Of a stretch of 64,000 bases of DNA, positions 1-15,000 are shown piece after piece. The DNA is from Holacanthus passer (Eukaryota; Chordata; Actinopteri; Pomacanthidae), in the NCBI GenBank assembly GCA_025331565.1, contig JAFREQ010000034.1:868001-932000 (forward strand), in the 5' to 3' direction. Both the position numbers and the translations under genes were made by a program. The notes beneath the pieces were generated by a model. It made no database searches and had not been told where the DNA came from. It worked only from the letters and a program-made list of their open reading frames with translations. How positions within the stretch are numbered: position 1 is the stretch's first letter; each line of letters opens with the position of its first letter.

Positions 1-41
1 CATTGAGAGCCACGCTGAAAACAAGTCGGCCATCGATGAGA
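1..41 (+). CDS. ino80: ino80 exon w1 (3' end only)
   Basis: Reads IESHAENKSAIDE and ends with one base of a split Asn codon before the donor gtgagt. This is the close of the ATPase N-lobe; the exon starts beyond the left edge. Confidence 0.88.
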
Positions 42-3000
42 GTGAGTACAACTCTTGGGTCTAAGAAAAACTAATGTACCTCTCAGCTGCTTGTTCAAGT
101 TTTTTCCCCTATTTTCCAGCTGAAGACACGTAATATTTTTCAGCTCATTTGTACGAACATTCTACAACTCTGATTTTAAAAAAGTTGGGACACCGTGCAA
201 ACATAAATAAATCCGAATGTGACAATTTGCTAATCCTTTTGCATCGTGGAAAGGCTCAGGATGGAGCGAGGTTCACCACTTTGTCAAACACAACCTTTGT
301 ACAATATAAAGGAGATTACTACATGGACTCAGGAACACTGTAAAATTAACAAACTGTTTGTAAATGATTGCGTCCTGTTTTTATTTACCTTTTACACAGC
401 ATCCCAACTTTTTGAATTTGAGTTCCATCATTTGTGTGCCTAACATCAGACTTTGTTTCTGTTCATTGTTGCATGTGATGCATTTTGTAGCTAAACACTG
501 ATTGTTTTATCTTTTTGTTTCAGATCAACTTTCCAGACTGCATATGATCCTTAAGCCTTTCATGCTGCGCCGAATCAAGAAGGATGTGGAGAACGAGCTC
601 TCAGACAAGGTAGAGGAGTGAACTTTCTCTATGTTTGCTCAACCAAGCTTCTTTGTCAGAGCTGCTCATTTAATTGGACAAAAAGAATTGATGTTGAAGT
701 GACAGCAATCCTGTTTTCAAATGACAAAATAAATTTTTACTATATTAAGATTCTGGTGTGCGATTGTATAAAACTGAATAGCAATAATTAAAAAAATACA
801 ATTTGTTGAACCATGTGCACCCATCCTCCATCTGTCTCCCTGAACACCTCGTCGACACACAAAGTGTTGTAATAAGCGTGTGAGTGATGCTTGTGCTGGC
901 AGATCCTCTTGACAGATGTTGGACTCTGGGTCTCTTGCTGTCACACGCCACACACACATACTCACTCAGGCGCTGTGGGAGTGTCGATGCACAGAGTCGG
1001 AGGAATGGCAGAGTTCACGGCCCCCTCACATCTGTCTTTTTTCGCTTTCCCCACTCACCCGCATGCACTCCTGCCAGCCCGCTTCCTTTTTCTTTTCCAT
1101 TCTCGTTGGTTTCTCTTGTTTTGTCAGCACAGTTCACTTATGGTTCATGGTTGGGTTTTTACGGTTTGTTGCTGTTCAGTTTCACTGCTTTCATCAAAGC
1201 GGCACACTAGATATAACCAGAGATTTTTAATGTATGTTTAAAGAAGGTGGGACAAGCTGGGCTTGAAGTCTGCACCCACAAATTCATTTTGGTTGAGCCC
1301 ATGTGAAAATACTGTCTGTGTTCTGATGGAGGCATAACAAGGCACTAATGCTGAATCATTTGTCTTTGTTGTAGTCATATGTTATATATGCACTTTCTTT
1401 TTGCTTGAGGACAGTTTCATTCACTGTAGTCACATTACATATTGTTTCTTTTTGTTTCATTTCATACTAAAATGCAGGCAAGCGCAATAATTTAATCATC
1501 AATTGCCTCTTGACAAAACAAATTCAAGAACACCAGAGAAGACAGTTTACAGTGTCACTGGCTAAATACAGATAAACTTTATGTTATAGGCATTTGAAGA
1601 AGTGAAAATGTAAAATTAGCAGGGATCTGAAATCCTCCTGCACATACAGGAACTTCTCAATAAGCTCTCTTTTACTCAACTAAGAGACACAAGATAATAG
1701 TAATGACGGTGCAGGTGTGTGTATCTGGATGTTAATTGGGTTAGGACATTTTAAACACACTTGTCCTGCTCTCCCTCTACAGATTGAGATCCTGACCTAC
1801 TGCCAGCTGACGTCGCGGCAGAGGCTGCTCTACCAGGCTCTGAGGAACAAGATCTCCATCGAGGATCTGCTGCAGTCCTCCATGGGCACGGCCCAGCAGG
1901 CCCACAGCACCACCTCGTCCCTCATGAACCTGGTCATGCAGTTCAGGAAGGTATGGGCTGTGACCTGCGTTAAATTGGTTTTTGTTGTTTCCAGTGCAAG
2001 AATAGAATAAAGTACAAAAGTATATAGTAGTAATAGTAATAATTATCAAAACTCTGAAATTGGAGAATGTACAATTAAACAATGAATTGGCAGCCTTAGA
2101 ACAAGCATAAGCATGATTAGTGCCACTTCTTTTGCCTCTTTTTCTAAATACGCTGTCTGCATGTGTGTAGGTGTGTAACCACCCTGACTTGTTTGAGCGT
2201 CAGGAGACACGCTCTCCTTTCCACATGTCCCTCAAGCCCTACGTCATGTCTAAGTTTCTCTACCGTCATGGCCTCGTTCACGCACACAACCAGGCCAAAA
2301 ACAAGTAAGTTCTTCCACACAGTACAACTTACAGGCACACTTGATTTTGGCAAGTATGCCGAAATCTGATGAAAGAGGTCTATTAAAATTTTTGATTTGG
2401 GACTCACAAAAGGCAATTATCCCAATTATAGCTATTAATGCTTTGAAATGTTAGAAATGAGTCAGACTGGGGTCAGACCCATCTGATCTCTTTTTCTGTT
2501 TCTCACATTCAGTGGTGTAACTCTGTCTCTCTACATCCTCCTCAGAATCCTTCAAGTGCTGTTGTCTCCCTTCTCTCCAAATCACATCCAGCAGTCTCTT
2601 TTCCACAGAAAAGGTGAGCATGTATTTAGCTTTGAATTCAGATGTACACAAAGCTCTAGATAGAACCAGGAGTTTGTTTTCTCGCCTGACATCATCTCTT
2701 TCATTTGACATTCAGTCTTCAGTCTCACCCCAGTTCCCCTCTTCCCTGGCCTATTCTGTTTGTTATTTCCACATTTTCTTTTTTCTTTGTTTAGTCTCAT
2801 ATTCTTTGTTCTGTATTCTGTTCCAGGTGATGACAAAGGAAGCTGTTTCTCCTTCCTGCGCTTCATCGATCTTTCACCAGCTGAGATGTCCAATCTCATG
2901 CTGCGAGGCACCTTAGTGAGGTGAGTCTCCATCTTTAGATCTGTTTCTCTCTTTGTCTCTGCCCTTCAGAACAGTCCATCCTGTTCATGTTTCTCTTAGC

Positions 3001-5973
3001 AAGGACACCAAATGTCCAACAGCTCTGGAGCTCCTGTTGTTGACTCTGCCCTCTGGAAATTTGATCATTAATAAAGACCAACTTTATACAGTAGTTATAA
3101 TGATAGCTGAATTTTTTATAAAGTATCTCTATGAGCATTGTTTTTGTAATTTCACGTTTCCTCTCCTGCCTCCCCCTTCTTTCTCTCACAGATGGTTAGC
3201 CCTTTTTCTGTCCCTCAAAGCTGCATATAGGCTCCACTATCAGCGCCTGTTTGGCCTTGACGAAGGAGGTCAGGAGGAAACCAGAGACTTGCAGGGAGAC
3301 GAAGGGAGGTCACGGCCCAGGAGTAAGTGTCTGTCTCGCAAGGACCTGATTCTGTGGCTGAACAGACCCACCAATTTCCCGAACACGCACACCAGCCCTG
3401 TCCTGCAGGTAAGAAACATAAAAGATGCATGCGCTCTCACTAAAATCTGTGCTCAAAAGGAGCCGTACATGAGGGTTTGTGACAGTAGTGAGGAACTCCA
3501 GTAGTGAGGCGTGTGCTTGTGGTGATGCTGAAATCGTCCCCAGAGCATCAGTCAGTGTTTGGCCACACAGCTTGCTCTCTGCCCCAGGTTTCCTCTCCCT
3601 CCTCTGGGAGCCAGTGTGCAACCCAATCCCTGCATAGCCACGTGACCCAGCCCTCCCTCCCTCTATATGCCTCCATTGTCTGTGCAGATCAGCATCTATC
3701 TGTACTTCTTCGGTCAGACATGTAGATTAAAGTCACATTTTCAAGATTAAAAAAAAAAAAGAGTCTTTGATTTAAAGGAGACTAAAAGCCTTTTCTGAAA
3801 AATTTATAGTCTGGTATTAAGCAGTCTTTTAAATCACATATACCTATATCTACACACCTATTTGTTAAAGTTATAGTGTCATATGAAACCAGTTTGGCTG
3901 ACAGCTGTTCGTTCAGCACCCCAGAGCTCTAATGCTTACAGGAAAGCTGTTTCTGAGGACACTTTGCGGTTGTAACAAAAGTTGCAGTTGGTGTGGGTTT
4001 GGTAAATGGTAGCTCTTATACGGCACTGATGTATTGCTGCTGGTTTATGGGAGACACGGTAAGATCTGGAAATAAGTGGTACACTGTTTTTGTTCCTTCA
4101 AACTATTTTGGTAGCTTAGAAGTCTGGGCAAATGTAGCACACCACACTTCTTTTCATCTTCACCCAAATGCTTTCTTATGTGTTGGATTCTGCAGCTGAG
4201 AACTGCAGGGTTACATATTGCCTCCATTTTTTTGTATTTTTTGGCAACATGGAAACCTAATAATTAGTTTAAAACAGAACAAAGCATAGGTGCCAGTTTA
4301 AATATACAGACCACCTCACAAAATGTGAGCAGCTGCAGCCTGCAGATACACAAGATTACGGCTGCATGAGTGTTTCAGTCATTGTGCTGAGCTAAAAGAA
4401 AAGCACATCCCATCAAATCTTTCACTCAGCAATCAGCTAAGCATTGGCTTCATATGTATCACACAACCGTCCTCTACTAAATCTAACTTAACTTGTTGGG
4501 TGGAAAATACTCGGGAGAAAATCCTGTCGGGGTAATTCCATCCTCCTCTTCCTCTCCTGGCCTCATCACACCGAATCAGGCAGCTGCCTCACGTCTTAGG
4601 TTCCCCCCTGGAGCTGCTTAACGAACGAAAGAGCAGAGAAACTTAAAGAAATGAGTTCAAATATGAGAGAGAGAAACTTAAGAGACACCTGGAGAGCTAA
4701 TACTGTATGTATACTGTTTGACCATGCTGACCCCAGACTCCCACTTGAGTTTCTAGAAATTACTCACTCCCACAGCCTATGCCAACTTCTTTCAACTCCT
4801 CGTTTTTCTTTTGAAGCTGTGTGTAGCTGGCGCACGGTGTCTTTTCTCTCTGCTTGGCTCATCGCTCTCTGGCTGTGTACTTGACAGTGCGGTCAGTGTT
4901 GCATTCAGCTTTCCTGCGGCTCCCGTTGAGGAACTGAGAGAACCATTCAACTCTGAATACCTCCTCAACATGTTTTGCTCATACTGCTGTGTCCCTCTTT
5001 GCCAGTCTGTCCTGTCCATTCCAGTATGAAACAAAACTGTTGACATGCTGGGAAATAGAAAGTATTTTTACATTTGTTATATACACTTAATGTAATTGTA
5101 TATTGTATTGTCTTATTCTCACACCAATGAAGTACTAACTGATGGTGGAAATGACCTGAGCTTGGTCATTTTATAAACTCTGCCAGTAGGTGGCACTGTG
5201 TATCCACCATTTCTGTAGCTTCACACAGCACACGGTAACATGCACGTACCTTTTATATATTCCTTTAACACCTACCGCTGCATTATCCTTGAATTATTCA
5301 TCATTATCTCCTCAGCATCCTCCTTTGCACAAAATGTATGCATAATGTATGTCTTGCCCAAAAGTTCTTTGAAAAGAAAAGATTACGTGATCAGTCAAAC
5401 AGTTGATCCTGTGACACAAGCAACTAAAATCACATAAGCTGCATAATCATATATTTTACATAACGTTTTAAGCGTTTAGCTGAAATTTTATGTAACATCT
5501 CAGACACGTCAGACAATGAAACTTAAATTTCCCGTCAGAGCAGTTTATGAAACAGAAATGAGCTGTGCACTCAGTAACCTTTGTATGTTTTAATTTCCAA
5601 CTTCCAATTTCAGTCTCCCCCACTTGCCACAAGTCAAAGCTGGAATTAGTTCAGCAAGAGGCGTAACATCAACTGTGATGTTTGTGAGATTTCTAGCAAT
5701 TTTAATGCATTTCACCACTCAGACATAATCACTGTATTTGTGAAGTTTTAGCCTTAATGAAGCAGCATGGTAATGTAGATTTTTGCCTGTGTATGTTTCA
5801 GAACCTGGTGTTCACAGCCTTTAGGCCCGGCATGATGGGACACACGGACGTGATGATCCACAGTCGAAACTCTTCCACCTCCTCGCTGCGGCCCTGCCAG
5901 CCCACACTGCCACCCAAGTTCCTTCTAGCTGCCACACCCAGGGTATGTATGTATGTATGTATGTATGTATGTA

Positions 5974-6033
<60 letters not shown>

Positions 6034-9000
6034 CAGCAAGTGGCCCAGTAAAGGCACTCTTGCAAGTTCTCAGTGTGTTTGTATGGACAGTCTCTCTCTG
6101 TGTGTGTGCTGGCCCGTGTAAGACATACAAGCCTTTGGGTGGTCGTGTAAAAGGAAGAGGGAAGCGCTGTGCATGTTGCCTTTGTGGGCCTTTAACAATG
6201 AGCAACTCTTATCTGTGAATATGTGTCTGTGTGTGACTGTGTGTGGTTGGGGGGTGCATGTGGGGGGGTCACCACTGTGACTTCCAGCTGCATTTAAAAC
6301 AAACAGAGCCTCTAAAAAAAGGGCTTCTTGCTCAGGTTGTTCACCAGCTGTTAAGCTTGTTCTTCCCCTCCTCCTATACACACACACAGAGAACCTGCTG
6401 ATTCAGTGAAACTAGCCTTCATGCTGTGGTTTTCCCTTTATCTGTAGTATCATCCTCTAAGTGGGAAATTGCAATCAGAGGTTGCGTTTTTAGTTAATAG
6501 TTTAATAAAAAAAGATTTAAAAATGCAGACAAAAATAAAGATAATATACATGTCAATATACTTCCTTCTGTCTCTCTTCTCTCAATATTATTTTTTGTTT
6601 CAAATATAGAAAACCGTATCTTTCTTTTTGATTTCCCAGGTGACAGCAGTTCCAATGGAGCGTTATTGTGATGACCGCAGTGCGGAGTACGAGTGGCGGG
6701 TGACACGCAGTGGAGGGGGCACGATCTTCAAACAGTGTTTCCTCTATGGCTCCCCTGAACTTGCCTCAGACTGGCGTACAAGGGCCAGTGCCTTCCACCC
6801 ACAATCCCCTGGAGGTGTGATGGCCCTCTGCCCACGACATGGATGGTCCTTCATTAGGATACCTGGTGAGAACTTTGTGTTTGTGTCTTATGTTTCTATT
6901 TTCCTCTTTGGCGCGTTTGTGGCTCTGCTTGGACTGAGGTCCTGCTGTGGTGTCACTACACTATTCAGATAAACAGTAACAAATAAATGAGTGCACACTA
7001 GTGAATAACCATCAGGGAAGCCAATAAATTCTGAGTCATAATTTAACTGACATTTTTATCAAACGGTGGATATCCAGTTTTTGACTGAAGGATGAAATGA
7101 AAGCCACCCGTGGGAGAATCTACACAGGCCAGCCCAGGGTCAGCAGGGCCGAGCCGGGCACGTCACCCTCCTCTGTCACTGCCTGTCTGTCTGCCAGGCG
7201 GCCAATCCCTCACTATCTAATGGAACCGCTTAGATAAAGGGCTTGTGCGGGAGTTCACTCACATAAACGCCCACCAGTGATTTCCATTAAGGCCCAAATG
7301 CGTCGTTGTGGGTGTACGTGTGCTTGCAAGTGCTTTATCAGAAGAGCTTGGGCTCGTTGAGTTAAGGGTCAGCTGGAGCAGAGCGGGAGCTGATTCGCTG
7401 CCAGGGTTCAGATGACTGATGGATGTCCAGGGTGAGAGAGGCCATTACAGTTTTACAGACAACACTTCCCTTCTCACTGACCTGCACAGCCCCCTCTACC
7501 TCTGATAAACTGTCTCTGTCATGGATTATGATGACTGCTCTCTTTTTGTTTTGCTTTGTGACAGAGGTTCCTGGCACAGAAAATGGATGTGCATGTTGTT
7601 TCATACTTATTTGATAAGACTACAATACACCAATTTTGCGTGTTTTTATATGTAAAGGCGCACTCTTACTTGATATTGTAACACCTAAACATCATACAAA
7701 ATCCATTAAATCCTACAGACGCTCTCTCACAGATTGTAATATTGTAATGCTTGATTTTTGTCCTCTACCCATCTGTGTATACATGTGCTTGTGAGAGTGT
7801 TTGTGTGTAAAAGTGAGAAACAAAACAAGTATTTGTGTGTCTGTGTGAGAACCGTCTGAAAGCTCTTGTGAAGTTATACGGAGGCAGACAAAGCGAGGAA
7901 GTTTAGCTACTGGTCATTGTTCAAGTGCTTAGTTAGGTAACACTAATAGATGGTTCGTCTGTGTGTGTTTGTGTGTATGTGTGTGTGCCATCGGGTCCAT
8001 TCAGGGAACAACGCTCACACCGGGGGACTGAGGTGTCTCTCACCTCTCCCCACACACACTCTCCCACGCTCGGCAGCGTTGCCTTTTCTTCACACACAGG
8101 CCCGAGGACAAGCTTCACCCCCCCACACCCGCGAACTGATCTGAAATCAGTATCTGGCCACAGCCTCTCAGTCCGTCTGGTCTCCCACTTCTTTCTCAGC
8201 CTCGGTAGGAAGGAAATGACCCAACACTCCGGCACCCGTCCTCCGCTGAACACATTGTTGCCACATCAAGGCCCAGATATGTACAGTAGCCCGGCTGAAG
8301 TTTCCCACCCTCCCTCTCCTCTGCACTCCCAGCCCCACACCTTTTAGAACAAATGGCAGAGCTGAATAACTGTTTGTTTTGAGCGCCATGGCGTGAGTAC
8401 GGCTGCCCACTGATATCGACAGAGGAATCTAATCAGAGGACTTATTAGGAATCAGGCCACAGAGGAGGAAAAAACAATTGAGGCTGTAATGTCTTGGGCC
8501 TCAGATTTTTCTTTGTTTTTTGATGTTATTGTGGTGACAAGGACAGAAATATTTTATCCAAAAAAGAATAAATGATCTACTCTACGTTTATAACGTTAAT
8601 ATTGACAATGATATGATACTGGTTCACCTTTCTGACCCCCAAATGAGTGGTGATCACAGAGAAAGCAGGATGCATGCAGGGTATTATCAGTCTTGAAGTG
8701 AGCCCATGCAGCCATCTAGTCTGAGCCACCAGGACACGACAGGAGAGGAGGTTTTGAGTATAATTACAGAGACATTCCAGCTTGTTTGTTTGCTAAATTG
8801 CTGCAGTTCTGTGGTCACCTCTCCTTCACTTTTTCCGGAAACTTCACTTATAGCTACAGCTGGGTCACTTGATATAGAGACCGGGTTCCTGCTGAGAGAT
8901 GTTATGCGTCAGGTTAAAGGAAACAGTTTGGAACTTGCGTGCCGTAGGATTATTTGCAGAACATTCCAGTGTGAGAACAGAAATAACCTTTCCTCGCTGT

Positions 9001-12000
9001 CTGTGTGGCCCCTGTGTCGTTTTTCAGTAATTAGAAGGAGCCGCTCCACAAAATGACGGCCTTCTCACTATAGAGCCGACTCTTGACTCTTTTTCTAGCC
9101 TTATCGTGAGCTGGGAATCGACTGTCACCGCTGTGGAGGAGTGCATGTGTGTGAAAGGAGATGGTAAAGGACCGTGCGTGTGTCTATGTATCAATCAGAC
9201 TATGAGAGAGAGAGAGAGAGAGAGGGCAGTCAGGTCTGGCCCAGCAGCCCACATCAGGCTGTGGGAAATGCAGTTCTGCCTTCCTGTCCCTTCAAAGAAA
9301 CTCTGCTCTCCAGCAAAATGGCAGGAAGCTTCCCCCAGGCTCTCTGATAGACAGGCACAAAACAACACAGACGGCCAGCCTCACCACATCACCGTCTGAC
9401 TCTGCCCCTCGCAGGCTGCATTGAACTGGCACCGGTAACCGTCTGCGGAATGTAGCAGAGAAAAACCAAGACATCCAGCCAAGTGTGTAAAGGGACAGAG
9501 ATGTTTTTATTTCCTAGTCCAATTTATGGCTATTAATGTGTCCACAAGAACGGAAAAAAAGTGTGTTTTGATCCTCAAGAAACTTAAATCCCAAAGTGGA
9601 CTGAAGGGGGAGACATTAGCCACATTGTACTCTTATTCTATGACGAGATCTTTGAACATGGAGGCCAAGTAGTATCTAGCTCCCTCTGTCCCCTAGCCAG
9701 CCAGCTTTCATCTGTGGTGTGTGTCGAGTCAGTGCCGGCCAGGGGTAACTAGCAGTAATCTGTCTTAATGACAGAGTTCACAGTGGGCTGCTGTGGTGTG
9801 GTGAGATTCCCCCACGAAACTCTCAGTCCTCCACAGACTGTCTGTCTCTGGCCCTGCTTAACGACTCCGAGAGAATGTTTGAGGGGAGACAGTGATGCAT
9901 TTGCAAACACGTACCCTATATATATTTATATACACACACACATAAATGCAGTCCATCACTCACTTTCTGTCGCAAGAAGTCGTGCAGACACATTTTTGGG
10001 CCTTTTGGGAATGCATGTCATTTGGCTCTGCTCCAGGTTGGAGATACTGTCTTCTTGATGCAGACGGAATTTGGGGTCTGTAAAATGTCACCAAGTTCTA
10101 ACAAGACGCTGAAATCTCTCGTTTTCTGTCCATCACTTCACTCCTGGCTTCCAAAACCTCCCGTCGGCATCTGGCTCTTAGCTATACTGATGCTGTGGCT
10201 GCGAGAAAATTAAGTTTAAGTCTGATTTTTGTCAATACGTGCAGAAGCAGCAAAGTAGTGTCAGGCTAATATTTCCATCATCAGTGGTGCTGAACAAGTG
10301 TTGCCCATTGACTTATTGATTGCACAGTGTAATGTATCATTATACAGTGAGGGGCTGACGCTCTGTTCGATCGTTGATTCGACCTGCTCTGTGGCCCCCC
10401 ATCTGTCTCTCTTTCTCACATAACCATCTATCCATCTTCTTTCATCAGCTCCTGATTTTTTCTTTTTTTTTTTTTCACTCTGCGATCTCGCTGCTGTTCA
10501 TCTCCTCCTTTTCGATCGCATCTGGCGCGCTTCCCTGCCTGGTTATGGGCGGCTCCGCTCTTGGCTTTGGCAGCAGCAGCAGAGGGGAAGGGGACTGGAC
10601 AGGACAGAAGATTGTAGCGGCGTATTAATGAAATTAGCGCCGTAGTTGGTTTGGGAGTATCAGGCGCCAGGCACCAGGGCTGGGCCGGGGTTAATTAGCT
10701 GGCAGCAGGCCTCTAATTGGGTCAGGACCGTGTCAGGCCCCTGGCTCTGGCCCTACAGGGATTGGATTACACCGTCGGGGGACAGACAGTAGGGGGAGGG
10801 AGAGAAGAGGGTGTGCAGGGGGAACGGGAGCGGGAGGGAGAGTGTGTAGTAGCGGAGGAGGGAAGGATCGAGATGGAGCTGGAGGGGTGCAGTGGATGTC
10901 GTAGAAAGGGGGAGAGAGGAGGGACAAGGGAGTGTAGCCTAATCTGCCAGCAGGAGGTAAGATGGGGAGGGCTGGCCGGGTGAATACTGCTGTTAGACTG
11001 GATTGGATTTAGGCGGGTTGGGGGGGTGCTATGAAAGGGGGGCAGGGCAGGTGGTGAAGCTTGATATGTGTATCCATAGTAACGGCAGAGTGGTGTGACA
11101 CCACATGGGATTTGCTTGTGTTTTGGGGTGTGGTCTCAACGCAGTCCTTGTCCTTGTCAGTCCACAATATAGAAAGTTGTGTCGTGTCCATTTTAATGTA
11201 TTTTAATCCAGATTTTCATGACATGATCTGATTCTCCTTTCATTTTGCCATTAGCTACATATATATGATTCCATTACTGTGTAAACACATTTTGACTAAA
11301 TTTCAACTGAACAAATCTTAAATGCCAATTTGTTTAAAGTGACACACGAGTTCGATGTAAAGACACATCCATTTTAATCCCCTTTTAAGCCCTCCATAAT
11401 TCATGTTACATGCATGCTTACTACATCCAGTTTGCTCACATTTATGACCTGTGGTCATGCATTTCACTGAAGCCACATGTAGCTTATAATGTAAGCCATA
11501 AGTGTTATGTTGGAATGGGACAGACCACCAAAGCCCTCCCAAATCGCAATTATTCATTTTCTTGGCTTTGCTTTATAGGGTATGGCAGCGATATTTAGAA
11601 ATAGGGATTTTCTGTATGCGGCACTAAATGTTTTGAACTCGGCCACCTCTCTCTGTAAGCCACATTGCTGGCCTTTAGGGAGTTTGGGTAGTTCAGGGGT
11701 GGGTTTGTTTTTTTTCAAACAGTCTCATCATGTTTGTCAGACATTTGTTTTCCTGCTTTGCTTTGATTATTTAGAATTGTATCAATTACATAATTTTATA
11801 TCAGTCATATCTCTGTAGCTTGAAAGCCACTCAGCTTCAAATATGCTGGTGATTCGATGGTGCCCCTCAGTTGGTACACAAAGAGAAAAATGAAGGAGAT
11901 ACCATCAGTGGAGTCAAATGTCAGAAGGTGGCTTTCTTAAGGAGCAGAGCAGCTCTCCTATTAATGGTCTCCTACATAATCCAGGCATAAACAGGAGGAT

Positions 12001-15000
12001 TAACCTGACTGACATGTCTCTTCATACAGAAATAATAGTATCCAACAGCTTAATATGGGATTTTCAGATTTACAGTTTATGCCCTTCAAGAATTAGTTTA
12101 AATACATACCACATTTAGTCCTGTTTGGCCACAGAAATCCTCCGATAGGGGCTTGAACTCATCTTCAAACATGACATTGGAGTCTGGAGGCTTAGATTTA
12201 ATCTGCTAAACGGAAACAGATTGGTGGCATGGGTTGAGCAATATTGCCTTATATGAGCATTTGCATCTTTGCCAAGCGGTGGTTTGCATCTGGGTGGTTG
12301 GCAGTGTGGCCCGCAGCGCTGGTTGGTGCCCTTGACTGAGCAGCGGCCCCGGTTAGACTGGCTAGACTGCAAGGAGGCCCCCGTCTCATCTTAACCACAA
12401 CATCACCGCCGCCGCCACCGTACTAATACCGCCTCGCTTCAGCCGGAGCCACCACAGACCCCCTTCGCTCCCCGTCTGTCCCTCTCTGTCTGGACGTTTT
12501 TCTTTTCTGCACATTTTTAATCTTCTGCATGTCCCACTCTCTCCCCCCTTTTACTTTTCAATTCATCTGCTTTCTTGACGCCACAGCCAATTATAGGCCT
12601 TTGATGGCCGGATGCAGTGTTTGTGTATCTCAGGCATTGCGGTGACTTGGTCTCTGGGTACGCACAGAATTGAACCACAACATTGTTTAACAGCTGCCTA
12701 CCTTACAATAAATCTCTAAAGTTAGTTGGATCTGCCTCAGATTTAGTTTATTGTCTCTTGCTATTCTTGTATTATGAATATTTTTTATGATCCTCCTGTG
12801 CCCCTTTTCCCTTCTTTTTCTCAATTTCTTCCACTTTCACATTTCATCTCAGTGATTTTTATTCACTTGGAGAATGTAACAAGGAATGACAACAATAGTA
12901 AAAAGCATATATACTCTGCCCGCAATACACCAGCTGTTTGGAGGAAACCCAACAAGTCAAATTAAAGACATAAATAGAGCTTCAGAACTCATCCTGTCAA
13001 CACTTGTCTAGGAGTGCTAGGACTGTGTGACCAGGGTTGAATGTATTTGACTGGCTGACACTGCACAGTGACCTGTAGGTGAGCTCTCCAAAGAGTATTT
13101 CCCCTGTTCATCTGTTCTATTAGTTCCTCTTTAACACCTCTACAGGGCCTGACCTTGTTTGGGGGGCTGTACTGAAGGGTCACAGGTCAGGGTTCAGCGT
13201 GAGTACACATTAGCATAGAATGCTACCGGTTAGAAATGGAGAAAGATCCAGTTAGTTTTCTGAGTTTTCTGATCATCAAGCATACTGATTGTCTGTAAAC
13301 ACTGACTTCATATCAGGGGTGTACGGATATTGTGGCAGGATGTTGTATTATCACAGCCTCAGTATAAATTTTCTGACCTTGTGTTTTGGATTAATGGCAC
13401 GTGATTTTAACGCGGTTGGTTACATTACATTGACAAAGCAAGGAAATAAGACTGGGAAATATTTATAAGTCCAGGTTTTCACTGTACAAAAGGGCTTGGG
13501 AACAAGTGTCCCAACTCGATTGCGAGAAGGCCAAGACTGACTCTCCCACAGGGACTCTCCTGTAACCCTGGCCCGACCCTGTCACCCGACCCTGGACCTG
13601 GCCTTAGGTTCTCCCCACTCAGGGTCGTGAACCCTTGGTCAAACACCATAGTGTGCCTGTCACTGGGTCGATGGCACCCCCAGCCCTTTTCTCATTCTGC
13701 CATTGTGCCAGATGACGTTAATTCCTCATCAGCTGGACATGGAGACAAGCACTTCAACAGCAGACCCAGGGTCAGATTGCTCCCCATTTGCTGTCTGTAG
13801 TCAGGCATTTGTCAGCTGAAGAACACCTGATGTGGCGCTGGCAGTAACGTGACCAAGACCAACTGCCTGGCCTGTTTGTCTTTTGTGCCATTGTGTGAAA
13901 TGGAGTGTAAATCACATTTTCTCACTATTTCTCTTTCTTTCTGTCTCTTGTTCATTCTCTTTCTCGCTCTCTCTGCTCTCATCAGTGAGTCCAGTCAATA
14001 AGGGCACTCGCTTTGTTTAAACAGATCAGGGGCAGATTTAGGAGGATTGATCCCCGGCCTGATCCGCTTCTGGTGAAAGGGTCTTTATCCTAGAGAATGC
14101 AGCCTTATGGAAGGCTTTTATTGATTAGGGGAGAGTTAATAACCTCTGAATTGATTGGGTTGCTTTTTTGTATTCTGCCAGTAAGCAGATGTATTACTTT
14201 ATGATGTTATGTTAACACACTAAATCTTCGCAATAAAGGATAAGAGCGACATGACGAGCTTTGATTGTCAATTTCTTCACATAGGAAAGTCCATTCTGGT
14301 AACTGATAAGCAATATATATATAGATCATTAACAGGTTTTGTACAATGAGAATAAAGTGGAAGCATTAGTCTCTTGCTAAGCAGGTAATTTTGGTTTCCA
14401 CCTCTTTGTTTCTCCTTCTTCCAGATAAGGAGAGCCTGATCACAGAAAGCGGCAAGCTCCACACCTTGGATATCCTGTTGAGTCGGCTAAAGGCCCAGGG
14501 ACACAGAGTCCTCATCTATTCCCAAATGACCCGCATGATAGACCTGCTGGAGGTATAAACACACACACACTGGACAATGATTGTGATTTGTTTCCTAAAT
14601 GCTTGCTCTCCTGATTAATTGTTAATTAAAAAATAATGTATTTTTAATTGTGCCATGACTGAAGACTTTGCAATCATTAAATAAGCCACACGTTAAATAA
14701 GTATACACACATTCACACATGACATTGTAGCAACTACCATGAATAATCTTGTTCTCTGACAACACACCTTTTAATGTGTCATTTGCATACATATATCTGC
14801 ATTGTTCCAAGCCAGTTGTTTAACTGGTCCGCTTCCACTGGCGAGGTATTGAGCTCCAGCACCTCTAATCAGCCTGCCTGTCCCTCGTTAGTGCACTCAT
14901 TAGACGGCTAATTAACAGGTCAGGGCTAATTAGCAGGGTCTCATCTGCAGGGGAGGCAGCCAGATGGGAGGGATGACTAGAAGGAGTGAGGAGAGATGGA

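Noticed and set aside
5798..6205. 135-codon minus-strand frame with His-Thr repeats
   Set aside because: It is the CA microsatellite translated, antisense to ino80 exon w8.
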